In this document: positions 1 to 11,469 of the stretch, one piece after another | How positions within the stretch are numbered: the first letter of the stretch is position 1 | Layout: the number at the start of each line of letters is the position of its first letter | Position numbers and translations under genes: made by a program | Source of the DNA: Bilabrum cf. latius | Lineage: Eukaryota; Bigyra: Bicosoecida; Bigyra; Bicosoecida | Direction of reading: 5' to 3' | NCBI GenBank assembly: GCA_965178125.1 | Contig: OZ237740.1 | Location: 1-64,000 of the forward strand | DNA: 64,000 bases | Notes under the pieces: generated by a model | Told to the model about the DNA's origin: nothing | Seen by the model: the letters and a program-made list of their open reading frames with translations, nothing else | The model's database searches: none

Positions 1-546
1 ACCCTAACCCTAACCCTAACCCTAACCCTAACCCTAACCCTAACCCTAACCCTAACCCTAACCCTAACCCTAACCCTAACCCTAACCCTAACCCTAACCC
101 TAACCCTAACCCTAACCCTAACCCTAACCCTAACCCTAACCCTAACCCTAACCCTAACCCTAACCCTAACCCTAACCCTAACCCTAACCCTAACCCTAAC
201 CCTAACCCTAACCCTAACCCTAACCCTAACCCTAACCCTAACCCTAACCCTAACCCTAACCCTAACCCTAACCCTAACCCTAACCCTAACCCTAACCCTA
301 ACCCTAACCCTAACCCTAACCCTAACCCTAACCCTAACCCTAACCCTAACCCTAACCCTAACCCTAACCCTAACCCTAACCCTAACCCTAACCCTAACCC
401 TAACCCTAACCCTAACCCTAACCCTAACCCTAACCCTAACCCTAACCCTAACCCTAACCCTAACCCTAACCCTAACCCTAACCCTAACCCTAACCCTAAC
501 CCTAACCCTAACCTAACCCTAACCCTAACCCTAACCCTAACCCTAA
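1..546. repeat. Terminal telomere array, CCCTAA/TTAGGG type
   Basis: About 91 head-to-tail copies of CCCTAA fill the left end, the orientation expected of a left chromosome terminus (G-rich strand running outward). The array is perfect except for one 5-base variant (CCTAA) near 511-516, which shifts the phase of the rest. It stops at 546 and passes directly into coding sequence of a minus-strand gene without a subtelomeric spacer. The vertebrate-type repeat is shared by many protists and fungi, so it does not identify the lineage. Confidence 0.98.
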
Positions 547-1863
547 GGTGATGTCAGTCCAGCCAACGAGCTGCACGAGAAAGCGGCCGCACCTCTGCGC
601 GCGCTGCTCCACGCCGGCAGCATCAGTCTCGGCGTGCAGGAGGCTGTCCACGACGACAACGGCGCGCCTCTGGTACGCCCACCAGCGCCGCATGCCTTGC
701 ATGGTCACCGTCTCCATCACTGGAGGTGCGAGCGCCCTCCACACCTCGGGAGGCAGCTCCTGCCTGCCAACGCAGGTCAGCAGGCCCTGCAGGGCCTGCA
801 CCGCCTCGTCGTCCACCTCCCATATGTGGTAGGCCAGCATGGGGTGCTGCGCGAGGTCGTCCGTCGCCTCGTGCATGCCGAACCGGTACTCGGGCGGGAG
901 GTTGACGGCCAGGGCCTCCTCTCCCTGCGCTCCCCCCGGGTCGCCGACGACCAGGTTCCACGCCTGCACGGGTGGCGCACCGACCTCCCCTCCGGCGTCT
1001 GGGCCTGCGCCACCGCCTTGGGCGCCGGCTGCCTCTGCACCGGCAGCGAACACGACTCCGGGGATGGGCAGCTCGGGCGCTCCTCCCTCTGCCCCGAAGA
1101 GCGGCTGCTGGCCCTGAGCATCCCAGACCATGGCCTGCCGAGCTGCCTGGGTGGCCGCGTGGGCGGCTTGGCGCCCGAGGAAGATGGCCTGGACCGCTTC
1201 TGGGGGCTCGTCGTCCTCCATCGCGTCCTCCCCTGCGCCGACCCCGGCCAGGACGGGCACGTCGGCGAGAGGCACGGGCCCAGGGACGAGTTGGTGCTGG
1301 GCAGCCTGGGCAGCTGGCTGCTGCTCGGCTGCTGGAGGGGCCGGACCGACGCCGGCTGGCCCACCTGCAGGCTCCTGCTGGGGCTCCGGGATCGGGAGGA
1401 AGGCGTCGGCATCGCCAGCTGGCGGCTCGGGCTGCAGACCTCCTGGGACCGGCAGGTTGGCACCCGGACCAGCGGGGTGCTGGGGCGGGGCGGCGGCCAT
1501 CGCCTGCTGGCCAGCAGCAAGAGCTGCACCAGGTGGTGGTTGGTGGGCGCCCTCTTGCTGCTGGTGCTGGGGCTCCGGAGCATGCTCGCCGATGGCTGGG
1601 GCGGGGGCCGGCAGGCCTGCCGCATCGCCCCCCCCGGCGGCATGGCCGCCTGGCGCTGGCCCCACCTGGGCCGGGATCTGGGCCTGCGCCTCGCCGGCCG
1701 GCGGGCCAGGCAGGGCGGCACCTCCTGGTTGAAGTGGCCCTGGGACTCCGATGCGCACGCGATGCGGGTTCTGAGCGTAGCCCTTCGCGCGGCGGTCCAG
1801 GAAGGCCCGGAGGTAATCGAGAGCCTTCACATGCTTGGTGGCGTCGTACGTGGACTGCGCCAT
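547..1863 (-). CDS. Pro/Gln/Ala/Gly-rich protein of unknown function, 3' end lost to telomere
   Basis: An open frame starts at an ATG at 1863 and runs leftward for about 439 codons until it meets the telomere. The N-terminal 45 residues look folded, the middle is rich in Pro, Ala, Gly and Gln, and the last 110 residues again look globular (several Trp, a basic patch RRWWAYQRR). No family is recognised. No stop codon of its own is present: the frame enters the TTAGGG repeat as Leu-Gly repeats, shifts at the 5-base variant near 511, and then reads TAG-GGT, which is Gln-Gly under the code of this genome. The gene therefore appears broken by telomere addition or by recombination at the junction CCTTAGGG. 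It may be a remnant of a subtelomeric gene family or of a mobile element. Confidence 0.55.
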
Positions 1864-1891
1864 GACCAGACTGCGGACAGAGATGCCACAA

Positions 1892-1906
1892 GGATATATA
1901 ATATAC
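1892..1906 (-). promoter_or_regulatory. TATA-like AT run upstream of the truncated telomeric gene
   Basis: An AT stretch (GATATATAATATA) lies about 30-40 bases upstream of the ATG at 1863 on the minus strand. Its composition stands out from the GC-rich coding region beside it. It could be a core promoter element, but position and composition are the only evidence. Confidence 0.2.
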
Positions 1907-1917
1907 TTGGGATGTGA

Positions 1918-2748
1918 TTAGTATGATGGTACGATGCGTTGTTCCCTGGTGGCGCACTCGTCACGGCGGTGCCGCGCATCAGGTTCCGCAACCTGATCCG
2001 GGCCACCACAAATGTTGTCGCAGCACACCTGCCGCAAGCAAAGTGAGCATTGGGCGCGCAGCCTATATATCGCCGCGCAATTGTTTGCAGTATGTTATAT
2101 TATTTGATAATATGCGCGAGATTAGTTCCAACGAGTGCTTGCCGTCGCGCAATTGAGCCAAACGTCTGAACCACGTTGCAGCAAGCGCATTGCGCGAGGC
2201 AATCCCCACGCATACCCCATCGATTTGACTCACGTTTGCTTTAGGGTTGTATGCACAATATGCTATAGTAGCTATATGCCAAGTATGCGCCTCTGCAATT
2301 GAATACAAGGAGCGCAATATGAGTGTTTCTGATTTCGCGCTGCTCGTTGGGTGAACGGGTAGGTTTCGGCGTGACAAGTGCAAGTTGCGTGCACTTTTGA
2401 TGCGAATCTGTATTTTTTTTTCGGTTTCGCGTGGGTTGCTGTGGTGGTGGAGTGGTATTGCGTACGGTTGGTAATCGCACCCCGGCCTACCCCCGAGGTT
2501 CGATTCCCGTTGGGGCGATCATTTTTTTATTTTTTTTCTGGGCTGGAGTCCGTCCCCCCACGACTGGAGAGCCGACCCAACATCATGGGTCCCAGGTCTG
2601 AGGCCGAGTGGGCGGGGTCGTGGCCTTTTTTTTTTTTTTGTCCTCGAGCTTGCCCTGGAGTACCTCTAGGTCTCGTGTCCGTGTTCCCTGCCGCACTCAA
2701 GCGCCTGTTCGTGACCTCACCTGTGTTCCCCTGTCACCGCAGAGTACC
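1918..2748. other. Intergenic region, no protein gene supported
   Basis: An 830-base gap between the telomere-truncated gene and the next gene. Reading TAG as sense gives no long frame. It holds a Pol III-like A/B box pair (2445-2507) and two long T runs. The last bases before 2749 (pyrimidine-rich, ending CACCGCAG) look like a 3' splice site, so the gene at 2749 may have a 5' exon or spliced leader region here. Confidence 0.4.
2445..2528 (+). ncRNA. tRNA-like or tRNA-derived Pol III element (degenerate)
   Basis: TGGTGGAGTGG at 2445-2455 fits the A-box consensus TRGYNNARNNG, and GGTTCGATTCC at 2497-2507 is a perfect B-box/T-loop. A run of seven T follows at 2522-2528, as in a Pol III terminator. 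However, the T stem next to the loop has only two good pairs, no anticodon arm can be folded with confidence, and a 5' strand matching the presumed 3' acceptor strand is not evident. It is better read as a decayed tRNA or a tRNA-derived SINE head than as a working tRNA. Confidence 0.25.
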
Positions 2749-4302
2749 ATGGCCGCCGCAAAGAGCTACAGCGTCAAGCACACCAGCAAGTCTCGCCCTG
2801 TCGTGGCCGCCCTGGCTTCAGGCGTCGCCACGTCCGCGGCCAAGCAGGTCCTGCTGATCTCCCTCGTGGGCCTCCACCAAGACTGTGGGCTGCTCTGCGG
2901 GTCTACGGAGCACTACGAAGGGACCAAGAAGGCGGGCATCAAGGCCTGTGTGGATGCCATCCTGGCGCTGGATGAGTCCAAGCTGCCGTCTGGCGTGCTC
3001 GAGTCGCTGAACCGTCGCCTGTACCCGGCTGCATCAACCAGCGGCTCCAGCTCGCCAGGCTTTCGGAAGATGAAGCAGCTGCTCATGGGCCTGCGCGACA
3101 GCGGCTATTCAACCAACCACAATCCTTGGTTCAAGGCAGGCATGGACGGCCTGCGGAGGAACTACAAGACCGTGCTCAAGTTCGTCTGCGACCACGGAGC
3201 TGGGAAAGCCTCTGTGCGTGGTCGTGGAGGCATGCAGGCTGTCTTCAAGGACATGCTCGAGTTGCCGGTTGACGACTCTGCCGAGGCTTCAGCACGAGAT
3301 CAAGGTGGTTCTTCGGGAGCCGCTGCTGCCATGCCGAGTAGTGCACCCCGTACGCGGAAGGGCAAGCGGAGTGCCATGGACGACGACGACGACGACGACG
3401 ACGAAGATGACGTGGAGCACAGAGCCTATACGGCCCGGAGGGAGCAGGGCGGGATGGGTCGGGACGACTCAGAGTCCAGCGACTCAGCGACCGAGCGACT
3501 GAACAACGAGCTACTCGGCCCCAAGCGAGCGGCGGAGGCCGAGAGAAAGGCCAAGGCAAAGGCCAAGCTCAGCGCCAGGACCAAGGCCGCGGGCAAGTCG
3601 AAGGGCAAGTCGAAGGGCAAGTCGAAGGGCAAGTCGAAGGGCAAGTCGAAGGGCAAGGGTGCCCGATCGGCAGAGCCGAAGGGCAGGCACGCTGAAGCCG
3701 CGCCTCCGGCTAAGATGCAGCCCAAGCGATTGCCCGTCCTCCAGCCGGGCTATGGCGGAGGAGCTCGCCGCGCCGATGACCAGGAGAAGAGGGGAGCAAG
3801 TGGCGCAAGGAGTGGAGCAGCAGCATCACTGCCTCGACAGGACTCTGAGGAAGATGAAGAGGAGATCCGTGGTCGGTACCACGCAGACGCAGCCGGAGAG
3901 GAGGACGAGGATGAGGCTCCGATAGGGCTCGTGCAGCAGGACGAGGAGGATGGAAACGAGCTGGATGAGGAAGAAGATAACGAGGCCCAGAACCAGCAAG
4001 ACGACTCTGAGAACGACGGTGGAGTGGAGGACAACGGCTTCACCGACTAGCAGCGGCACCTGGTGGACCGCATCCTCACTGCCTGCGATGACACCGCGCT
4101 GGGCGTCAGCCGGACTATCGACGACATGGTCGAGGACGTGCAGGAAACAATTCAAGAGAGGGACCACGGATTGGGCATGCTCGCAGACCTGATGACGGCC
4201 CTCGAGAAGACGGCGGAAGGAGATCTCAATGCGGCAGACGTGGACGCTGTGGAGGCTCTCCTGGCAGCTGTCGGTGCGGAACCCTCCTCCGATGACGAGT
4301 GA
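2749..4302 (+). CDS. Low-complexity basic/acidic protein of unknown function (517 aa)
   Basis: The frame opens at ATG 2749 (context ACCATGG, after a likely 3' splice site) and ends at TGA 4300-4302. It holds one in-frame TAG at 4048-4050, read as Gln; the frame continues for 83 sensible codons after it, and both sides are acidic or helical. Residues 1-170 look globular. Then come an eight-Asp run near residue 208, a Lys/Ala-rich helix, five KGKS repeats (around 3598-3657), and a Glu/Asp-rich tail. Such alternating basic and acidic tracts are typical of nucleolar or chromatin-associated proteins, but there is no recognisable domain and I assign no function. It lies in the extra block outside the interstitial telomere. 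Confidence 0.65.
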
Positions 4303-4609
4303 AAAGCAGCCAATCGGATGGCAATTGAGGTCAGTGGCAGCTGGGCCAGCTTGTGAGAGGAGTTTGCCAATGTGCCAGCCAGTGACCCGTTAGGACGGAA
4401 TAGTAGGAGCCAAGAGGCATTCTGTTTAGTCTTGACTATAAGCCAACGAATATCTGCTATTAATACAATCCTCCAAAAATAAACCACTGCCATAAACATA
4501 ATCTCAACAGAACTACTGACTATCAAACGACTATCATCACAAAGACATGATTCCCATATTTTGAACGTGACATTATCAAGTGACCCCGATGACATCAAAG
4601 AGATTTTTG
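4303..4609. other. Spacer between gene and satellite, nothing recognised
   Basis: About 300 bases, AT-rich after 4380, with no open frame that holds up under either code and no clear repeat. It joins the 155-bp satellite at about 4610. Confidence 0.5.
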
Positions 4610-6244
4610 CACCATGTTGTGGCCCTAGGCCGTCCCAATGCCGTTTGAACGGTCTTCATATCTCCTGTAGTTGCCGAGATCGTATCCCGCAGGATTTCAG
4701 CATGAAAATCTTCAAGGCCCAATATTGGCGCCGCGCGTCAAAAACGGAACCTGGGGAACATTTGCCCCATGTTGTGGCCCTAGGCCGTCCCAATGCAATT
4801 TGAACGGTCTTCATATCTCCTGTAGTTGCCGAGATCGTATCCCGCAGGATTTCAGCATGAAAATCTTCAAGGCCCAATATTGGCGCCGCGCGTCAAAAAC
4901 GGAACCTGGGGAACATTTGCCCCATGTTGTGGCCCTAGGCCGTCCCAATGCAATTTGAACGGTCTTCATATCTCCTGTAGTTGCCGAGATCGTATCCCGC
5001 AGGATTTCAGCATGAAAATCTTCAAGGCCCAATATTGGCGCCGCGCGTCAAAAACGGAACCTGGGGAACATTTGCCCCATGTTGTGGCCCTAGGCCGTCC
5101 CAATGCAATTTGAACGGTCTTCATATCTCCTGTAGTTGCCGAGATCGTATCCCGCAGGATTTCAGCATGAAAATCTTCAAGGCCCAATATTGGCGCCGCG
5201 CGTCAAAACCGGAACCTGGGGAACATTTGCCCCATGTTGTGGCCCTAGGCCGTCCCAATGCCGTTTGAACGGTCTTCATATCTCCTGTAGTTGCCGAGAT
5301 CGTATCCCGCAGGATTTCAGCATGAAAATCTTCAAGGCCCAATATTGGCGCCGCGCGTCAAAAACGGAACCTGGGGAACATTTGCCCCATGTTGTGGCCC
5401 TAGGCCGTCCCAATGCAATTTGAACGGTCTTCATATCTCCTGTAGTTGCCGAGATCGTATCCCGCAGGATTTCAGCATGAAAATCTTCAAGGCCCAATAT
5501 TGGCGCCGCGCGTCAAAACCGGAACCTGGGGAACATTTGCCCCATGTTGTGGCCCTAGGCCGTCCCAATGCAATTTGAACGGTCTTCATATCTCCTGTGG
5601 TTGCCGAGATCGTATCCCGCAGGATTTCAGCATGAAAATCTTCAAGGCCCAATATTGGCGCCGCGCGTCAAAAACGGAACCTGGGGAACATTTGCCCCAT
5701 GTTGTGGCCCTAGGCCGTCCCAATGCCGTTTGAACGGTCTTCATATCTCCTGTAGTTGCCGAGATCGTATCCCGCAGGATTTCAGCATGAAAATCTTCAA
5801 GGCCCAATATTGGCGCCGCGCGTCAAAAACGGAACCTGGGGAACATTTGCCCCATGTTGTGGCCCTAGGCCGTCCCAATGCCGTTTGAACGGTCTTCATA
5901 TCTCCTGTAGTTGCCGAGATCGTATCCCGCAGGATTTCAGCATGAAAATCTTCAAGGCCCAATATTGGCGCCGCGCGTCAAAAACGGAACCTGGGGAACA
6001 TTTGCCCCATGTTGTGGCCCTAGGCCGTCCCAATGCAATTTGAACGGTCTTCATATCTCCTGTGGTTGCCGAGATCGTATCCCGCAGGATTTCAGCATGA
6101 AAATCTTCAAGGCCCAATATTGGCGCCGCGCGTCAAAAACGGAACCTGGGGAACATTTGCCCCATGTTGTGGCCCTAGGCCGTCCCAATGCCGTTTGAAC
6201 GGTCTTCATATCTCCTGTAGTTGCCGAGATCGTATCCCGCAGGA
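4610..6244. repeat. Subtelomeric satellite, 155-bp unit, about 10.5 copies
   Basis: The same 155-base unit repeats head to tail, with starts near 4656, 4811, 4966 and so on at exact 155-base steps. Units differ at only a few positions: AATTT or CGTTT after the shared CCCAATGC, GTAGTT or GTGGTT, and AAAACGG or AAACCGG. Each unit contains GGCGCC and CCTAGG palindromes. The last copy breaks at 6244, and 65 bases of unique AT-rich sequence separate it from the telomere array. The open frames inside the units are repeats of one another and show no coding signal. Confidence 0.95.
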
Positions 6245-6309
6245 TTTTGTCAAAATTCGAAGATGAAAATATTTTTTCCCCGACCCTGTCCCTGACTTTA
6301 TATTAGATA

Positions 6310-8442
6310 CCCTAACCCTAACCCTAACCCTAACCCTAACCCTAACCCTAACCCTAACCCTAACCCTAACCCTAACCCTAACCCTAACCCTAACCCTAAC
6401 CCTAACCCTAACCCTAACCCTAACCCTAACCCTAACCCTAACCCTAACCCTAACCCTAACCCTAACCCTAACCCTAACCCTAACCCTAACCCTAACCCTA
6501 ACCCTAACCCTAACCCTAACCCTAACCCTAACCCTAACCCTAACCCTAACCCTAACCCTAACCCTAACCCTAACCCTAACCCTAACCCTAACCCTAACCC
6601 TAACCCTAACCCTAACCCTAACCCTAACCCTAACCCTAACCCTAACCCTAACCCTAACCCTAACCCTAACCCTAACCCTAACCCTAACCCTAACCCTAAC
6701 CCTAACCCTAACCCTAACCCTAACCCTAACCCTAACCCTAACCCTAACCCTAACCCTAACCCTAACCCTAACCCTAACCCTAACCCTAACCCTAACCCTA
6801 ACCCTAACCCTAACCCTAACCCTAACCCTAACCCTAACCCTAACCCTAACCCTAACCCTAACCCTAACCCTAACCCTAACCCTAACCCTAACCCTAACCC
6901 TAACCCTAACCCTAACCCTAACCCTAACCCTAACCCTAACCCTAACCCTAACCCTAACCCTAACCCTAACCCTAACCCTAACCCTAACCCTAACCCTAAC
7001 CCTAACCCTAACCCTAACCCTAACCCTAACCCTAACCCTAACCCTAACCCTAACCCTAACCCTAACCCTAACCCTAACCCTAACCCTAACCCTAACCCTA
7101 ACCCTAACCCTAACCCTAACCCTAACCCTAACCCTAACCCTAACCCTAACCCTAACCCTAACCCTAACCCTAACCCTAACCCTAACCCTAACCCTAACCC
7201 TAACCCTAACCCTAACCCTAACCCTAACCCTAACCCTAACCCTAACCCTAACCCTAACCCTAACCCTAACCCTAACCCTAACCCTAACCCTAACCCTAAC
7301 CCTAACCCTAACCCTAACCCTAACCCTAACCCTAACCCTAACCCTAACCCTAACCCTAACCCTAACCCTAACCCTAACCCTAACCCTAACCCTAACCCTA
7401 ACCCTAACCCTAACCCTAACCCTAACCCTAACCCTAACCCTAACCCTAACCCTAACCCTAACCCTAACCCTAACCCTAACCCTAACCCTAACCCTAACCC
7501 TAACCCTAACCCTAACCCTAACCCTAACCCTAACCCTAACCCTAACCCTAACCCTAACCCTAACCCTAACCCTAACCCTAACCCTAACCCTAACCCTAAC
7601 CCTAACCCTAACCCTAACCCTAACCCTAACCCTAACCCTAACCCTAACCCTAACCCTAACCCTAACCCTAACCCTAACCCTAACCCTAACCCTAACCCTA
7701 ACCCTAACCCTAACCCTAACCCTAACCCTAACCCTAACCCTAACCCTAACCCTAACCCTAACCCTAACCCTAACCCTAACCCTAACCCTAACCCTAACCC
7801 TAACCCTAACCCTAACCCTAACCCTAACCCTAACCCTAACCCTAACCCTAACCCTAACCCTAACCCTAACCCTAACCCTAACCCTAACCCTAACCCTAAC
7901 CCTAACCCTAACCCTAACCCTAACCCTAACCCTAACCCTAACCCTAACCCTAACCCTAACCCTAACCCTAACCCTAACCCTAACCCTAACCCTAACCCTA
8001 ACCCTAACCCTAACCCTAACCCTAACCCTAACCCTAACCCTAACCCTAACCCTAACCCTAACCCTAACCCTAACCCTAACCCTAACCCTAACCCTAACCC
8101 TAACCCTAACCCTAACCCTAACCCTAACCCTAACCCTAACCCTAACCCTAACCCTAACCCTAACCCTAACCCTAACCCTAACCCTAACCCTAACCCTAAC
8201 CCTAACCCTAACCCTAACCCTAACCCTAACCCTAACCCTAACCCTAACCCTAACCCTAACCCTAACCCTAACCCTAACCCTAACCCTAACCCTAACCCTA
8301 ACCCTAACCCTAACCCTAACCCTAACCCTAACCCTAACCCTAACCCTAACCCTAACCCTAACCCTAACCCTAACCCTAACCCTAACCCTAACCCTAACCC
8401 TAACCCTAACCCTAACCCTAACCCTAACCCTAACCCTAACCC
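6310..8442. repeat. Interstitial telomere array, 2.1 kb of perfect CCCTAA
   Basis: About 355 copies of CCCTAA without visible variants, in the same orientation as the chromosome end. A perfect array of this length away from the end must be recent, kept uniform, or an assembly join, since old interstitial telomere repeats usually decay. It separates the left block (truncated gene, 2749 gene, satellite) from the main gene-rich body. Confidence 0.97.
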
Positions 8443-8449
8443 CCCCTGG

Positions 8450-8664
8450 TGGCGTGGATGCGTGGGTGGTGGCTGGACAGGGCCATGGATGGTGGCGTGG
8501 ATGCGTGGATGCGTGGGTGGTGGCTGGACAGGGCCATGGATGGGGGGTGTGGATGCGTGGGTGGTGGCCGGACAGGGCCATGGATGGTGGCGTGGATGCG
8601 TGGGTGGTGGCTGGACAGGGCCATGGATGGTGGCGTGGATGCGTGGGTGGTGGCTGGACGGGTG
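8450..8664. repeat. Minisatellite with a 43-bp unit next to the interstitial telomere
   Basis: About five G-rich copies of a unit built from GGTGGCGTGGATGCGTGGG and a TGGACAGGGCCATGGAT half, with small insertions (one copy has an extra GGATGCGT step, one reads GGGGGGTGTGG). It begins directly after the telomere array, so it is a telomere-proximal repeat of the main chromosome body. The short frames across it come from the repeat. Confidence 0.9.
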
Positions 8665-9657
8665 AGGTCAAATGTATTGTTCAAGTCTATGTGAACACGC
8701 AAGCAAGCCATGGGAGGACAGTCTGAGGTAAACCGGAATTCGTCCACTCGGCTTCACTGCGGACTCGGCTTATGGGCCCCATCCATTGGCATTGGCTTTG
8801 TATACTGTTCGGTTCTTTCGTCGTTATTGCCATGTTGTAGGTCAGAGCACTTGCCATAGCAACAGTGTTGCTGAACGTCTGCCTGGCGGTTGACAGCAAC
8901 ATGAGCAGCGACACCAACACAGCGAATAATACAGCGACAAATAGTACTTCTCATACCAACTGCCCTGCTCGACTGCAAGAGCTGGAATTGGAAGCGTTTA
9001 GTTTACAGCGATAGATTGCGTAGCTCACCGCAGATTTATAGACCAAGCAGCACACACTGGCGGCCAGTGAGCACAAGATTGGCGCGCTGTAGCGGGCCTT
9101 ATAGGAAGCAAAAAAGTCGTTCGGCTAGAGTGGTGGAGTTGGAGACGGAACTGAGCCGGAAAGCAGACACGGATTCAAGCAAGGGCATGCACCACCACCG
9201 TAGCAGGCGCACACTGCATCACTTCGCAGATCTATTGCCGCGTTTCTGTAGCAAGAGCGAGAAAGGTAGCGCCGTAATGACCTGAGCGATGCTGAAGAAG
9301 CAAGAGCAGGGCCGAAGGAAATCTCCATATGGTGTGAGGCTGCACCACGGGTCAACATACTTCCTCTTGACGATGAATCAAGGGACATGGGGGCATGTCT
9401 ATCGCTTGCAATCGGTGCACCGGAGCTTGATGCGCGCCTCGTGCTGCAATGTGACGGTAGTTTTGCGCCTGAAAAGGACGAACGAACAGGCGCTGACAAT
9501 TCTCAAACTGGGGACTGAGCTCAGACCACATGGATGGCACCATGCAAGGATATTCGCAACAAATTCAATTGCGTCTTCCGGCAATATATTTTGTTACGTC
9601 GTGTGCTCGGGGTATCCACTCAAAATAGCTGTTAGTCGACTTGCGATGCCAGATAGG
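8665..9657. other. Intergenic region, no gene supported
   Basis: About 1 kb between the minisatellite and the TGA of the next minus-strand gene. Several frames under 125 codons exist on both strands, but none shows domain content, a convincing splice pattern or support from TAG read-through. It may hold the 3' UTR of the gene ending at 9658. Confidence 0.4.
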
Positions 9658-11469
9658 TCAGGAAGCCGATCCGTATCGCGGCACGGCGGCCAGGACGGAC
9701 TGGAGTCCACGGCGCCGATTCCGACTCGTTCTACCATTTCCCCGCCCTCGATGGCCATGATCTCCATCACTGTCTGGGTCCTTGCGCCGATTGAGCTGAT
9801 CGTGGTGGCCTTCTGCAGCGCTGTCCTCTGCTCGAGCATCCCTGCGGATCCGCGCCCTCAAGAGATCGCTAAGCGACTGGAGCGTCCTTTGGGCCTGCGC
9901 CTCCGCTGCTTCTGCCCTGGTCCTCTGGGCGTCTGCCTCTGCCTCGGCCCGCTGCGCCCTTTCGACAGCCTGCAACGTCTCTGCCCTGCGATCGCAGTAC
10001 ATCTTGCACGCCCGGCCCAGCAGTGCTAGGTACTTGTCCCCCCTGTGCCGCTGGTACGCCAGCTCGGACTCGAGAGCTTCCTTCTCGCTCTGAGCTCGCG
10101 CCCGCTTGGGGTTCCTACTCTCTTCTGAGTCCTGCCCAGCTGCACTGCCACCGGTAGCGTCCTTGTCATCGGGGTCTTCCCTGCTGCGTTTCATCCCGAG
10201 TCGGGTCCTTGGCTAGATCTATGCAGCTTGTGGTGTGTGTTTGGCAGATACCACCTGGCAATCGGCACCCCCCTGCTTGCAGTCCGCTGCAACTTGACGA
10301 CCGGCACCGCTACTCTTGCAGGCAGAACGAGTCGCACCGTGCAGTTTGTTTCCCAGTGGACGGCTGGCCGTGCCAAAGCCAGCTGAGCTACCCCTGATGG
10401 CTGTACTGCTGCTAGCGCTGCTGGAACTGCAATTGCCGGCAAAAGTTTGTACTGCCTTTGCTTCTCGGGCTACTTTACTACTACTGCTTGTAGACGCATT
10501 TTCGCCGTTGCCCGAGACTTCTGACGAGAGCTGTGCTTGTGGCACCTCCACAGGCTGCCTTGGCACTGCCATGGGTGGGTCTACCAATCTCTGCCGCTCA
10601 TTGCAATTTTTGTCCATACCTTTGGGCTGCGGAGCGACCTGTGTCTCTAAAACAGCGGTAGTACCACTTTGACTCGTAGCCCCTCGGCCTGTTTGTTCGC
10701 GGTTCCCATCCACGGCCTATCTGCCAGCTGGCTGCAGGAGCTTGGCGAGGACCAGTGGGAGCTCGTCGTTCGAAGCAGCCCGGCTCAATATAGAGGAAAC
10801 CCTATCTCTAGACGCACGCATCCGCCGTGCGCGGTTCCGGTGCCTGGACCAGCTGGCCTCAGCAGGAATGCGCTCGCCTACCTCTATTGCATCATCGCAA
10901 CCGGAATCTGCAGACTCGTCTGGCTCTCCATCGCTGCCACGTGTGCCGATAACACTCTTGCAACCTCCCACGCCATCAGAACACTCGCCACATCTCTACT
11001 GCGTACGCTTGGAATCGGTAGGAGAACTTGCTTTCAAAGACTCCCAGTCAGCCGCAAGACCCCGTAGGCTCTCCTCGTTCGACGAATCAACCCGGCGCTT
11101 CTTCCACTGGATTGCTACCGAACGCTCAACTGCGTGTGTTAACTCCGCGTCTCCACCTGCACCCTCCAGTTCGTCTAAGTATCTGCCATCCGGCAAGAGC
11201 ATGCAGTCGCTGTCGTCTTCAGCACCTGCCAGCCGCACGCTGGATGCATTCCTTCTCGAGAACGTTTTGCCACTCAGTGAGCTCACAGAATGATTTGCTC
11301 TATGCAAAGAATCGCCCAGGCTGGAATCACGGGACCGCTTTCTTCCAATTCCGGTACCGCAGTACCTGGATGCAGAAAGGACTGGTGTTCTGGCGTCGCC
11401 TGGGCTTGTAGAAGCAGTTTCGGTTGGCTCATCACAATCCATACTACTCGATGAAAACCAATAATTCAT
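9658..11469 (-). CDS. Ser-rich protein with C-terminal coiled coil, unknown function (603 aa)
   Basis: The frame runs from ATG 11469 to TGA 9658-9660 with four in-frame TAG codons (at 10996, 10717, 10219 and 10213) and no TAA or TGA. The N-terminal half is Ser/Asp-rich with a basic KKRR cluster. The C-terminal part has a KRAR basic motif followed by a long Ala/Glu/Arg heptad-like helix (about 9,840-10,100), a basic-region-plus-coiled-coil arrangement seen in some DNA-binding proteins, although a true bZIP signature is not evident. The frame stays open a little upstream of 11469, so an upstream start or exon is possible. In the standard code this gene would appear as four separate ORFs. Function unknown. 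Confidence 0.6.

Noticed and set aside
2461-2520. A suppressor tRNA-Gln(CUA) at the Pol III-like element, because CTA occurs in the middle
   Set aside because: The CTA is not in a seven-base loop with a paired stem and lacks the usual U at position 33; the T stem also fails.
4656-6266. Many identical frames of 73, 77, 95 and 106 codons on both strands
   Set aside because: They recur every 155 bases and are shadows of the satellite unit.
6206-8671. An 821-codon minus-strand frame rich in Arg-Val across the internal telomere
   Set aside because: It is only the TTAGGG repeat read in one frame, with flanking minisatellite; no coding signal.
9594-9839. A frameshift in the coiled-coil gene near 9,840 joining to another open frame
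   Set aside because: The original frame is itself open to a TGA at 9658, so no frameshift is needed.
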